NCBI GenBank assembly: GCA_027577415.1
Contig: JANBQS010000675.1
Coordinates: forward strand, 1-13,703
Origin: Coemansia sp. RSA 922
Taxonomy: Eukaryota; Kickxellomycota; Kickxellomycetes; Kickxellales; Kickxellaceae
DNA length: 13,703 nucleotides
Direction of reading: 5' to 3'
Both the position numbers and the translations under genes were made by a program. The notes beneath the pieces were generated by a model. That model was not told the DNA's origin and ran no database searches. It saw only the letters and a list, made by a program, of their open reading frames with translations. Positions 1 through 9,092 of the stretch are shown in pieces (within the stretch, counting starts at the first letter, position 1; each line of letters starts with the position of its first letter).

Positions 1-205
1 TCCCTTCTTTTGAAGATTTGGGTGCTTCCATTCTGCGTGTGAGCATGTTGGATGCAAGAAAGTAGAGGTCATGGGGTTCATTAAACTTGGGCCATTAAAG
101 GGGGAGGGAGAAAGAGAGGGAGAACCTTGTTCTTAAATGTCAGCGTACATTTGATGTGCATGTATCCGTGCAACACTACACATGCACATGTATGTGCATG
201 CTCAT

Positions 206-3200
206 CTACAGCGTCTGCACGTCGCAGTGCGTTTCGAACAGCGACATTTCGCCAAATCTTTCGAGAACCGAGTAATAATCGCTGCTCTTGCCAGTGGCCC
301 GGTTCTCGCCCACCGCCGCTTTTGAAGACGCCGTCGGTGAAATGTTCTCAGAGTCGCTCGCCTTCTTACTAGCAGAAGAAGCAGAGTTCGAGGCAGCCGA
401 TGCGCCGAGCTTCTTGTCAAGCGAAGGCAAAGTGGATTTGTCTGCCCGCATACCATTAGCCCTACTCGAAGCGCGACTAACCAGGGTCAAGTAAACCGGT
501 GGCCTCCTACGCCTAGTCTCCAGCACCCTCAATGAAACCCTGACATGATCAAACACCGAGAACCGGAGTACATGGCTACCCAGCTGGAATACCGGTACGT
601 CTATAGGCAGACGAATCGACAATTGCTTAGTGTCCACAGCAAACTCTGAACATCCCCCAATAAACGAGTCAGAGTCGCTAGCGTCACCAGAAAGCACTGA
701 CAAGGCCAACTTGATCTGTCCCGAGCTGTCTCGCAGATGTACTGGTCCGCGGAGTCCGAATCTCGGCACATACACGATCAATCCGTTTGTGCGTATTTCG
801 GCCACCACTCCGTCAGCAATTAGGTGTTGCTGGCCGCTACCCACGGTCTTTTGCATTACATAGCGGCTCTGGAACAGCTCAGTAGACTCACGCTGTGCGC
901 GCTTCGACTGCCGATTGCGCTCGTTCAGTTTTCCAGTCGTATCGCTGACCCACTTTTGCGACCCAATAGGCGCCATTTCCTTGACATCGCTCGCAGCTAC
1001 GGCCTCAAGCAACTGTCGATGAACAATAATGTCGGCATACCGACGAATTGGTGAGGTAAAGTGCGTGTAAAAGCCAAGCGCCAGTCCATAGTGCAAGTAA
1101 CCGTCAGATCCACAATCGCCCGTAGCAAAGTACTCGGCCTCTTGCATAGCCAGTGTAGCCATAGATTTAGCCAAAAACACAATATCAGGATCGCTCTTCG
1201 ACGCCTCTGTGATACGTCTGAGCGAATCTGCCAGCGCTGCGTTAGACGAGCAATCGACCTCAAAGCCCTTAGTCCTAGCAGCATCCACCAGACGAGCAAA
1301 GCGCTCACTACTGGGACTCCGATGACGTCTCAAAAGCGCCGCACCAGGGAACTGCTCATATATCCTACGCGCCACCGCCGCATTGGCAAACACCATGGCC
1401 TCTTCAATAACGCGGTGGATCTCCAAGCTTGATTTAGGCAAGAGCTCTGAAATTGCGCCACTCTCCTTGTCAAACGTAAACTTTACTTCAGTACTAGCCA
1501 GCTCTAGGGCACCAGCCTCATAGCGACGCTGGCGTAGGACGCGCATGGCCTTTGCCAGCTCAACGACACTCTCACTCAGAGATCTTTCCATCTTCGGATC
1601 CAATCCGTCAACATTTGTGGCACCGTCCAAAAGCGCCTGTGCTTGCTCGTAGTACATTTCGCACGCTGAACGTATTAGCGTGCGACCAAACCACACACCA
1701 GTGGCGTTATACTCGCTGTCAAGGTCCCAGATCACCGAAACGGCATATCGGTCTTTGAGTCCGCGCAATGAGCATACTTGCTCGCTCAAGATCTCGGGAA
1801 TCATGTTGAAGCGACGGTCAGCCAAATACACCGTAGTTCCGCGAGCCATTGCCTCAGTATCGGTAGCCGACCCTGGTAACACGAACTGTGTGACATCTGC
1901 AATATGCACACCAAGCTCATACCCGCCACTGGCCGTCTTTCTCATAGACACGGCGTCGTCGATATCTTGGCTGCCCTTTGGGTCAATGCTGAATATCAAA
2001 GAATCGCGCAAATCGCGACGACTGCTCATCTCTTCTGCGCTCGGCGACCACGGACACTGAGCGGTGCTTATTGGCATCTCGCGCATACTCGCCAGCGAGA
2101 ATTTGAGCGCAGACTGAGACACGGCTATTTGGCGTTCGACCAAGATGACGTCGACTTCGGTATCCAAATTACCCACTGGCCCGAGCACACGCACAAAATG
2201 GCCTTGCGGGTACTGTGAGTCGGCAGGCCACTCGTCAATGGCTACGACAAAGTACTTGTCTGCAATCGCAGTAGTATCCATGTAATGTATGCGGATCTTG
2301 GGTACGGAGCTGTCTACGGGTACAGCTAGATGACGCGAGCCACCGGCTTCGTCCAGCTGCAAAGTGGCAACAAACGGCCGCCATTTACGTTCAGACACGC
2401 CAACCACTATGCCACGCACTGGCTTGCGCACATCATCCAGAGACGTTTCCTCACCAGCCTCGACCAGTTCAACAAGCTGCGCCTCGTTATCCTCTTCGCC
2501 GCCAGTTTCCTCAGGGCCTTGCTCTAGGATAGAATCATTGCTTTCGGCATTCTCTTCGGCACGCGTCAAAAGCCGTACTACGACTGTATCGCCAGTGCAA
2601 GCCCGGTTAAGAGCAGCGCGACCAACAATGAGGATATCCGGTGTGTCGGCAGCTCCGCCTCGATCAACTATGCCCTGAGACTCGGTACGCATTGCTCCGC
2701 CAGATTGCAGTATGCGGATCTTGCCGCGTATAAGCGTGCCTGAGCGCAAGCCATCTTCGATCTCGCTCGGCGATAGGTGGCTAGGGTAGCCTGACTGAGC
2801 CTTTGCCAGCAGCCGCGCTTGGGCGTACTCGGCCGGAGTCATCTCGGTAATGTCCATATCTCCATCCTTGGTAGATTCGGTGATAGACGCAAAGTGCTCG
2901 ATTAGGGCGGGATGGAACTCGGCCAAGAATTCATCAAGCTGCCAGACCTCCACGCCTGGTTGCTGATAATCGGTATACAGACCACTCTACAATGTCTGAA
3001 GAACAATCTTGAGATTTTAGCCTTGTTGGTCGTACGACGGACATTTCCCCACCAACCATTTCGAGTTCCAAAAAAGTCAATCACTATCACTCCTCCCCCA
3101 AAGCGATGCTATCAGTGATGAGAAACCAGATAGCAGACAGATTTACTTGCCTTTAGCGTCAGAAGAACGACCTTTTGTCCTGCTACAAGGTCCAAATGAG

Positions 3201-3654
3201 CCTTGTACCAAGCAGCAACACGCATAACAGCCCTATTATCGCGAGCAGGCAGCATTGCATCCACATGTGTCTGATCAAAGACCTCGTTTGCAAAGACCAT
3301 CGACGTTCTGCGAGGGTCAGCAGCAATACCACGGACGTTTCTAATAGTACGTGTACGGTTCCTGCGGTCCAATGCATCGACAACCGACTGGCAAAACACC
3401 AGGTTTGTCAGGGCGTGGCTGTGTTCTAGCAACTCGATATAGCGACTGACGACGCTGACATCTGGAATCAAAATCATGCCATCCGATAGTTGGGGTAAGC
3501 CTCGGCGAGCCAAATCAGAGTTCTGTGGGCATAGCTGACATGATTTGTGAGCGCAGGGGATGTCCTGCCGGAGATAGCGCTCGGTGACTGACATCATCAG
3601 ACCCTGGCGCTTGCCACGGCGGAAGGCGACGTTCTCAGTGCGCGTGCCCAACAT
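206..3654 (-). CDS. DIS3: DIS3/Rrp44, catalytic subunit of the RNA exosome (two exons)
   Basis: This is the processive 3'-5' exoribonuclease of the nuclear and cytoplasmic exosome. Exon 1 is 3654-3151 and exon 2 is 2986-206, about 1094 aa (yeast 1001, human 958). Visible in order are the CR3 cysteines (about C34, C39, C42), a PIN domain (about 60-190), cold-shock-like domains (about 240-450), RNB with DPKGSQDIDDAV (503-514) and HFTSPIRRYAD (810-820), and S1 (about 885-1005). A Ser/Ala/Lys-rich tail of about 85 residues ends YYSVLERFGEMSLFET. The RNB aspartates are intact. The PIN domain looks weakened: D65 is present, the family Glu appears as D93, and the usual T-N-D after the fourth strand reads T-L-K at the exon junction. 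The ATG at 3654 is chosen because family proteins begin shortly before the YLRxDIPC motif; an in-frame ATG at 3756 adds 34 unrecognisable residues. Confidence 0.93.
2987..3150 (-). other. DIS3: DIS3 intron, probably GC-AG
   Basis: The intron is inferred from the frame change between the PIN exon and the rest of DIS3. The pair AAG|GCAAGT (3151/3150) and TTGTAG|AGT (2987/2986) keeps phase 0. It leaves 12 residues between the VVLLT strand and GVEV, the spacing found in yeast and human DIS3. In exon 2 a TAG stop lies immediately upstream in frame, as expected if the exon begins there. An alternative is a GT donor at 3146 joined to CCAG|GC near 2955, which would shorten the PIN domain. A stronger-looking acceptor, TTGTTCTTCAG (ending 2996), gives the wrong frame. 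Confidence 0.6.
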
Positions 3655-4182
3655 TATGACAGAATAGAGGATATTTTTTTCAAAGTGCGAAACAGATGAT
3701 TGTTTAGCCACTTGCTCAGCGCAGGCGTGTGAGCCTAGCATGGCTAGGCCAATCATAGTTTATGGTTGTGGCTACCCTCGTGGTACTAATGACAGGTCAA
3801 CATGTGTACCTTTCCATTAATGTAAATATATGTCTGGGAAATACGCCGACCGCGAACGCCATCATGGGCGTTTGGGGGATACTCTCTTTTCCCCCAGCGG
3901 AAAAAAAATAAGCGAATTGGTGTAAGCACTGGGACGCCACACAAACAAGCGGTTTGTGTGGATGAAAATGGCCAGGCTTTTTTTTTTTCATCCCTCACTT
4001 TTTTTTTTGGGCTAGTAATCCCAAATAACTCTTCGTACAACCAACACCTTTCTCTCTTCTTTACCGCTCTCTTGCCATCATTTTTTTTACAACTACTAGT
4101 ACACGCAAATTTTTCTTCTTTTTGCCTTGTACTGCACCACACTAGATACACCTACGCACTACCCTTTTTTCCCGTCTAAATC
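3655..4182. promoter_or_regulatory. Shared divergent promoter of DIS3 and pyruvate kinase
   Basis: These 528 bp separate two divergent start codons. The pyruvate kinase side is strongly pyrimidine-rich on the plus strand, with T runs near 3977, 4000 and 4080 and CT-rich stretches up to the ATG. Such tracts are common in strongly expressed fungal housekeeping promoters. I see no convincing TATA box. An in-frame open stretch extends DIS3 to 3756, so part of this region may be DIS3 leader. Confidence 0.55.
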
Positions 4183-6074
4183 ATGGTTGTTGACCCTCGT
4201 AACACTTCCCGCCTCGAGTGGCTGTCGGCGCTCGACATTGAGCAGGAGCCCTCGCACGTGCGCAAGAGCTCGATTATCTGCACCCTGGGTCCCAAGACCC
4301 AGTCAGTGGAGATGATCACAGAGCTGCGCAAGGTGGGCATGAACGTGGCGCGGATGAACTTTTCGCACGGCTCTCACGAGTTCCACGGCAAGACTATCGC
4401 CAACGTGCGCGAGTCCGAGGAGGTATATAAGGCCCGCCCCGTGGCCATTGCGCTCGACACCAAGGGCCCCGAGATCCGTACCGGCAACACCGAGGACGGC
4501 AAGGACCTGCCCTTCAAGATTGGACACGAGCTTCTATTCACCACCGATGCCCAGTACGCCAAGTCTGGTACTCTCGAGCGTATGTACATTGACTACGCCA
4601 ACCTGTCCAAGGTCGTTGCTCCTGGCCGCACCATCTACATGGACGACGGTATCATGGCCTTTGAGGTCCTCGAGTGCCTAGAGGATGGCGTGCGTGTGGT
4701 TGCTCGCACCAACGGCGCGCTCGCCAGCCACAAGGGCGTCAATCTTCCGGGCTCTGACGTCGACCTGCCCGCTCTCTCTGACAAGGACAAGGCTGACCTG
4801 ACATTTGGCGTTGAGCAAGGTGTCGACATTATCTTTGCGTCGTTTATCCGTACTGCTCAGGACGTGCGCGACATCCGCGAGCACCTCGGAGCCCGTGGCA
4901 AGCACATCAAGATTGTCGTCAAGATTGAGTCGACCCAGGGTGTGGCCAACTTTGACGAGATCCTGGTGGAGACTGATGGTGTCATGATTGCGCGTGGCGA
5001 CTTGGGCATTGAGATCCCCGCCGCTCAGGTCTTTATTGTGCAGAAGATGATCATTGCCAAGTGCAACATCGCTGGTAAGCCAGTTATTTGCGCTACGCAG
5101 ATGCTCGAGTCGATGACCTACAACCCGCGTCCCACGCGTGCCGAGGTCTCTGACGTGTCCAACGCTGTTCTCGACGGCGCCGACTGTGTCATGCTGTCGG
5201 GCGAGACTGCCAAGGGCGACTACCCCCTGCACGCCGTGCAAATGATGAGCGACATTTCGCTTTTGGCCGAATCTGCCATCGCCTACCCGCCCCTATTCAA
5301 CGAGATCCGTGCTGCCACCGTCTATCCCGTCGACACTACCGAGGCTACTTGCTCGTCGGCTGTCAATGCTGCGCTGGAGCAGAATGCTAAGGCCATTATC
5401 TGCATCACCACGACGGGCACGTCGGCGCGTCTGCTGTCAAAGTACCGCCCCTCTATCCCCATCCTGGTCGTCACTCGCGATTACCACACTGCGCGTCACG
5501 TCCATCTGTCGCGCGGATGCTACCCCTTCCACTACAAGAAGCCTGCTCCTACTCGTTCCAGCGACGAGCACGAGGCTCGTGACCAGTGGCAGAACGACGT
5601 CGATGAGCGTATCCAGTTTGCCATTGCTAATGCGCTGGACTCTGGTCTGCTCAAGAAGGACGATGTTGTTATTTCTATCCAGGGTTGGCGCGGTGGAGTT
5701 GGTAACACCAACACTATGCGCATCCTTCGTGCGTAAGTGTCATCTCCAATTGTTTTCAAAATAATTTTTTTCTTTTATTTTTTTTGGCTCGTTTTTTTTT
5801 TTGCGTACTAACCTCCCCTCCATCTCTTGTGCCATTCCAAACAAACAAAAAAAAACCCCCCCATCAATATACTAACATCATTAAATGCCAAATTTAATAT
5901 TTGTGTAGGAACGTCGATACCAAGGGCAAGTTAATGGGAAGTAATGCCAATAGCCGCGCTGGAACTCCTGCTCCTGGCTCGCCTGTCTTGCGACCTGTCT
6001 CATTCAAGGCCCTGAAGCACCATCTCAGCCCCAACAGCAAAAAGTCTCCAGAGCCTGCCGCCAAGAAGCTATAA
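4183..6074 (+). CDS. Pyruvate kinase with a C-terminal tail exon
   Basis: Cytosolic glycolytic enzyme converting phosphoenolpyruvate and ADP to pyruvate and ATP. Exon 1 is 4183-5732 and exon 2 is 5909-6074, 571 aa in total. Exon 1 alone covers the whole family length (yeast about 500 aa). Landmarks are MNFSHG (58-63), [11 protein letters not shown] (91-101), the catalytic lysine in VVKIE (K247), the metal-binding acids E249 and D273 (RGDLG), T305 in ICATQM, the [10 protein letters not shown] block (339-348), the TTTGTSARL loop (409-417) of the kind that binds the phosphate of fructose-1,6-bisphosphate, and [14 protein letters not shown] near 501-514. The residues after 517 form a 54-residue basic tail with four S/T-P sites, absent from standard pyruvate kinases. 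The ATG at 4183 follows a CT-rich leader and gives the usual SRLEWLSAL start. Confidence 0.96.
5733..5908 (+). other. Pyruvate kinase intron whose 5' splice site contains a stop codon
   Basis: The donor is GC|GTAAGT at 5733 and the acceptor TTGTGTAG|G at 5908. Two exact TACTAAC branch motifs lie at 5806-5812 and 5870-5876, the second about 33 nt before the acceptor, with long T runs upstream. Splicing joins GC to G and keeps the frame to a stop at 6072-6074. If the intron is retained, the codon after GCG is TAA (5734-5736), which ends the protein at residue 517. Confidence 0.88.
5870..5876 (+). promoter_or_regulatory. Intron branch site TACTAAC
   Basis: Exact match to the yeast-type branch consensus, 33 nt from the branch A to the 3' splice site. 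A second identical heptamer at 5806-5812 is about 97 nt from the acceptor. No AG occurs between the earlier motif and the acceptor used, so both could serve the same 3' splice site. Confidence 0.75.
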
Positions 6075-6247
6075 ACATTATTACTATTTAAGCATATATA
6101 TCTATTATTATATAAAATTGACAGTACCAAAAAAAAAGCTATCTTCTGTATGTAGTTCTCATTCGAACCCTTCAAACTAGCTTATCTAGAGTCGCCCATA
6201 TCGCAGTCCCGCTAGGGGAATACATAGGTATCATTACCAAAGCTATC

Positions 6248-6601
6248 TCATTTTGGTAAAGGGTGGGTTGTTGGGTTGAGTTCTCTCTTGCATGCGCCAT
6301 TAATAATACCAGGCAGACCTTCAGTGTATGCCTTGTCGTCAGGGAAGAATGTACTATCTATATCAACCACTATGACATCGCCTTGTCTAATAGTGTCTCC
6401 GCTAAGTGCCATAGCACTAAATTTGTATTCAGGTGTATAAATCAACACCTTTACACCTTTAGTCTTACATAGATTCTTGGAACACTCGAATAACTTGGAT
6501 ATTATGTTCTCTAGGTCGCCAATATCCTCGATATCGTACCCCGAAAGCGAGTACACTGAGTACACACCATTAACGCGCATTGCAACTGAACAATTGACCA
6601 T
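6248..6601 (-). CDS. Unknown small protein, divergent member of a local three-gene family
   Basis: 117 aa, no recognised family. It aligns along its length with the 142-aa proteins at 8553-8981 and 12386-12814. Shared features are an M-V start, a central DLEN, a Cys then Lys, GVKV/NVKV followed by a hydrophobic strand, a G-D/S-x-I-x-Q-D-x-x-V-x-D-x-D block, and a late E-G. It lacks about 40 C-terminal residues of the others and ends in a basic, Pro-rich stretch. The ATG at 6601 is preferred over the in-frame ATG at 6781 because it matches the paralogs' start and lies 112 nt from a TATAAAAG box. I see no signal peptide from this start. It converges with pyruvate kinase, 173 bp away. Function unknown. 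Confidence 0.7.
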   Translation of the reverse strand: MVNCSVAMRVNGVYSVYSLSGYDIEDIGDLENIISKLFECSKNLCKTKGVKVLIYTPEYKFSAMALSGDTIRQGDVIVVDIDSTFFPDDKAYTEGLPGIINGACKRELNPTTHPLPK

Positions 6602-6705
6602 GCTCAATATATAGAGAAGAAGAAAAAAATGTGTTGAAGAAAAAGAGTATTTGGATGGAATGAGTAGCAGAATTGTTGGAGACATCGTGGGTACTGGGGA
6701 GGTTT

Positions 6706-6713
6706 CTTTTATA
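6706..6713 (-). promoter_or_regulatory. TATA box of the 6248-6601 gene
   Basis: TATAAAAG on the minus strand, first T 112 nt before the ATG at 6601. The spacing matches the TATA-like boxes of the two paralogs (110 and 111 nt). A second TATATA at about 6608-6613 is too close to the ATG to be the core promoter. Confidence 0.6.
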
Positions 6714-7053
6714 TCAGCTAATATCAAGGGGAAAACATGCGACATTGTCAACATCGCATCAGGTGAACCTTCACACTTCAAGCACTCTCCTGATCATTCA
6801 CCCCCCATGACCAGACACCCAATCTCTTTGTCTATATTCTTATCGCACCTATAACAATCACAAGCACAGACCTTTCAGTCAAGTTGAATTCAGAGCAATC
6901 ACGCGTCTCTCTAAGTCAATGACATCCAACGCTGACTGTAGGGGAAGAAGCATGGATTATGTGATTAATATTTAATAGCCATGTATTCTGATGCACTCAA
7001 TGTTACTAGTAAAGCAAAAAAATAAAATACTAATATATGTAATCAAGAATACA

Positions 7054-7059
7054 TTTATT
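7054..7059 (-). terminator. AATAAA polyadenylation signal
   Basis: AATAAA on the minus strand, 13 nt after the TGA (7073-7075) of the upstream reading frame. It supports that frame as the 3' part of a transcribed gene. Confidence 0.5.
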
Positions 7060-7072
7060 GAGAGAATGTAGT

Positions 7073-7558
7073 TCACTTCTTCTCGTACTCCAGGGAAATG
7101 GTTGGTGTACCATTATTATAAGATTCCTCGTCAATAATAGCATGGATCCATTTAGGAAAATCTAGAAACTGGAGTGCTGTGTGGTTTTCCACGTAGGTTA
7201 CGTACACTTTAGGCTCTGTAGTTGACTTCTCAACTTCTACTTTAACAACAATCGGCCAATTAAAATTATCTGGGTTCTGAAACTTGCTGTAGGCAGTGTT
7301 ACCAGCCTTTCTATCTGGGGCGGTTAAAAGAATGTGAGTACCGTTTTTAGCTTTAAAGGTTTCGTACTCATCATTACTCCAAAAAAGATTGCCTGGGGTA
7401 TGACCATTTCGAGAAATAAATTGTCTTGCTCTAACATGTTCGTTGATAACCAGTGCGTTGTTGGGAGTAAAAAAATAAACAAGTGTACAAACTAAGCCGA
7501 ATAAGAAAAATGTAGAGAAAAGAAAGAGGAAGAAGAGGGCGCCTCCATGTTGCCCCTT
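7073..7558 (-). CDS. Unknown reading frame with hydrophobic leader and no ATG (broken or unusual start)
   Basis: An open stretch of 161 codons plus TGA with no methionine codon at all, bounded upstream by TAA (7559-7561). It begins with a strongly hydrophobic run (GALFFLFLFSTFFLF then GLVCTLVYFF, about residues 6-30) ending in TPNNA, like a signal peptide or membrane anchor. A polar, beta-prone region with N-G-T sequons follows (about residues 80 and 150). The only ATG at the right place (7546-7548) is in another frame, which stops after 18 codons. TATAAAAG at 7556-7563 and AATAAA after the stop suggest a real transcription unit. Possible explanations are a one-base indel near the start, a missed 5' exon, a non-AUG start or a young pseudogene. 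I recognise no family and see no clear similarity to the neighbouring small-protein family. Confidence 0.5.
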   Translation of the reverse strand, partial: KGQHGGALFFLFLFSTFFLFGLVCTLVYFFTPNNALVINEHVRARQFISRNGHTPGNLFWSNDEYETFKAKNGTHILLTAPDRKAGNTAYSKFQNPDNFNWPIVVKVEVEKSTTEPKVYVTYVENHTALQFLDFPKWIHAIIDEESYNNGTPTISLEYEKK

Positions 7559-7563
7559 TTATA
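7556..7563 (-). promoter_or_regulatory. TATA box near the ATG-less frame
   Basis: TATAAAAG on the minus strand, the same octamer as at 6706-6713. It overlaps the upstream end of the open frame, so a typical start site about 30 nt downstream would lie inside the hydrophobic segment. Either the coding frame starts later than it looks or the box is fortuitous. Confidence 0.4.
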
Positions 7564-7984
7564 ATGTGGCCACGATGCTAGGCTGGTCTTGCTTCCTTTG
7601 GTCATTCAATTGTATTTTCTTGTTTGAACAAGACTTTAACAACTTTCCTTTATAATAAGAAAAAGAAAAACAAGCAGAAACGTGTACGTCATTGGAAACA
7701 AAAAGCTACAAAGAAGTCGTATCCCTTTGAAATCGCAACTGAATTACAGGATAAGTGGATTAACTAACGTGTTTAAAGTACTGTTTTTGCAAGCCTATTC
7801 GCTTGAGAATTGACTACTGGTTTGGTGCAATAACAGCTCTTATTTGGCACTCCTCGCCTTGGCACTCACGCCGCTTGTGAGCACTACCAGGGTTATTATG
7901 TTTTGGTCTGCTTTTCCCTAGGCACCCAGGTCATTTTCGCCTAGGGTTCTCCACTGCTTGAAAATTACTTTGGTATGTTGACCA
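7564..7984. other. Intergenic region without a supported gene
   Basis: AT-rich on its left (A-rich runs near 7655-7675), more mixed on its right. I see no long reading frame, RNA gene or repeat. It probably holds upstream sequence of the minus-strand frame ending at 7073 and possibly of the plus-strand ORF near 7985. Confidence 0.5.
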
Positions 7985-8213
7985 ATGCTCATGTCTTCGA
8001 GGTACTGTGCTAGTTGTGGTCATCCTGATGTCAGATAGCTTTGAAACACAGACATGGGATACTTGGGATAATCACAATCCTCTGATGTCTTCTTACACGC
8101 CATCGCAATACAACCCAGCTCTTCTGGAAGAATATATACACTTAAATGGTCTGTGTTACAGCTGCCAGAGCCAAGACTATAAAGGTTGCTGCGACAGAGA
8201 AATCAATGACTGA
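7985..8213 (+). pseudogene. Possible frameshifted small cysteine-containing ORF
   Basis: A short frame from ATG 7985 (context ACCAATG) encodes a CxxC pair (YCASCGHPDV) and stops within 17 codons. A second frame overlaps it and runs from about 8028 to TGA 8211-8213, 61 aa, ending with another C-x2-C (LCYSCQSQDYKGCCD). Two CxxC pairs in adjoining frames would suit a small zinc ribbon broken by an indel near 8025-8032. The ORFs are short and I have no family match, so chance is a serious alternative. Confidence 0.25.
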
Positions 8214-8552
8214 AACGACCTCCCCTTCGAAAACAAAAAATAGAGTAAAATGTTTTCTATTAATGTACTAGGCTAAAAGGCCAGTTTAAACACTAAGAAA
8301 ATGTATTCTAAACAGAAACCAAGTCGTCCACTCTATTGGTATTGGACCAGTGGTATCCAACGAAGAGACATGTCAACAGAGCCTTGAAAAGAGATCAACC
8401 CACGGCAACCGCATTGTTCACTTTATATTGAAGGTGCGACACCAAAGCATCAGTCATTAAGTGACCAGCAGCCAGACAAAAGAACACGAGCAATGGCAAT
8501 GTCAAGTGCAAATATATACCAATAGTGCCTATATAAGACACCTGGCCATTGC

Positions 8553-8981
8553 CTAAACAAATGATAAGTTCTTTAGCTTTTCTGTAAATGACCTGAACAT
8601 CGCAGCAATACTTGAGTCATTACCTTCGAGATCTAAAACGTATTCTTTCAGGTCGCTTGCATCACGGCAGTCATCCCCACCTTCTCTAGGCACTCCATGA
8701 TCTTTAACATACGCATCGTCAAAATCATAAATAACATAATAATCTTGCGGAATCCCATATGAATCATAGCCAGTAGGGCTAGCATCAACTTTTGCTTGTG
8801 GTTCAAAGTTGTAGTTGCATATAATCACTTTGACATTCCTAGCAAGCGAGTATTTCTTGGCACAAATTCCAATATCAACAAGTGTATTTTCCAAGTCCGC
8901 AAACGTCTTGTCCTTAAAGCCTTTTACACGAAATACCACTTTTTCCTCCTTGGAGTACTTGGCTAAGAAAAACTCGACCAT
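8553..8981 (-). CDS. Unknown 142-aa small protein, family copy A
   Basis: A 142-aa acidic soluble protein without signal peptide or membrane segment. The N-terminal part is Lys/Glu-rich with alternating hydrophobics (VVFRVKGFKDKTFADLEN), loosely like a small alpha/beta fold. The middle has NVKVIIC then a Tyr/Asp-rich block (GIPQDYYVIYDFDDAYVKD), and the C-terminus looks helical. I do not recognise the family. It is about 89% identical to copy B (15 substitutions, 13 within residues 8-64, none in 65-118) and distantly related to the protein at 6248-6601. The in-frame match across three loci, with mostly substitutional change, argues that it is a real gene. It is intron-free and has an ATAAAAAG box 110 nt before the ATG. 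Confidence 0.8.
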   Translation of the reverse strand: MVEFFLAKYSKEEKVVFRVKGFKDKTFADLENTLVDIGICAKKYSLARNVKVIICNYNFEPQAKVDASPTGYDSYGIPQDYYVIYDFDDAYVKDHGVPREGGDDCRDASDLKEYVLDLEGNDSSIAAMFRSFTEKLKNLSFV

Positions 8982-9084
8982 GGTTTAAGAGAATAAAGTA
9001 GTGAGATGCTTAAAAAATAAAGGGTGGGGTGGGGATAATTGTAAAACTATTGGGAGAGAAGGCTGTGGGGGGCTTTGGCACTCA

Positions 9085-9092
9085 CTTTTTAT
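9085..9092 (-). promoter_or_regulatory. TATA-like box of copy A
   Basis: ATAAAAAG on the minus strand, first T 110 nt before the ATG at 8981. It sits in a 50-bp block that is almost unchanged in the other repeat unit. Confidence 0.5.

Noticed and set aside
1..205. Possible gene content left of DIS3
   Set aside because: Only short open stretches. This is the DIS3 3' flank, with GT/CA-rich sequence near 160-210 and nothing I can support.
2902..3090. Minus-strand frame over the DIS3 intron with an N-x-RR-x-x-x-K-A-like string resembling the missing NDR motif
   Set aside because: No AG acceptor precedes it and its frame cannot be joined to both flanking exons, so the resemblance looks fortuitous.
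4678..5241. Long minus-strand open frame (187 codons) inside pyruvate kinase
   Set aside because: It is the antisense shadow of a GC-rich, codon-biased gene; the sense strand is an unmistakable pyruvate kinase.
6602..6781. N-terminal extension of the 6248-6601 protein from ATG 6781
   Set aside because: It would span the TATA box and has no counterpart in the paralogs. The ATG at 6601 matches their start.
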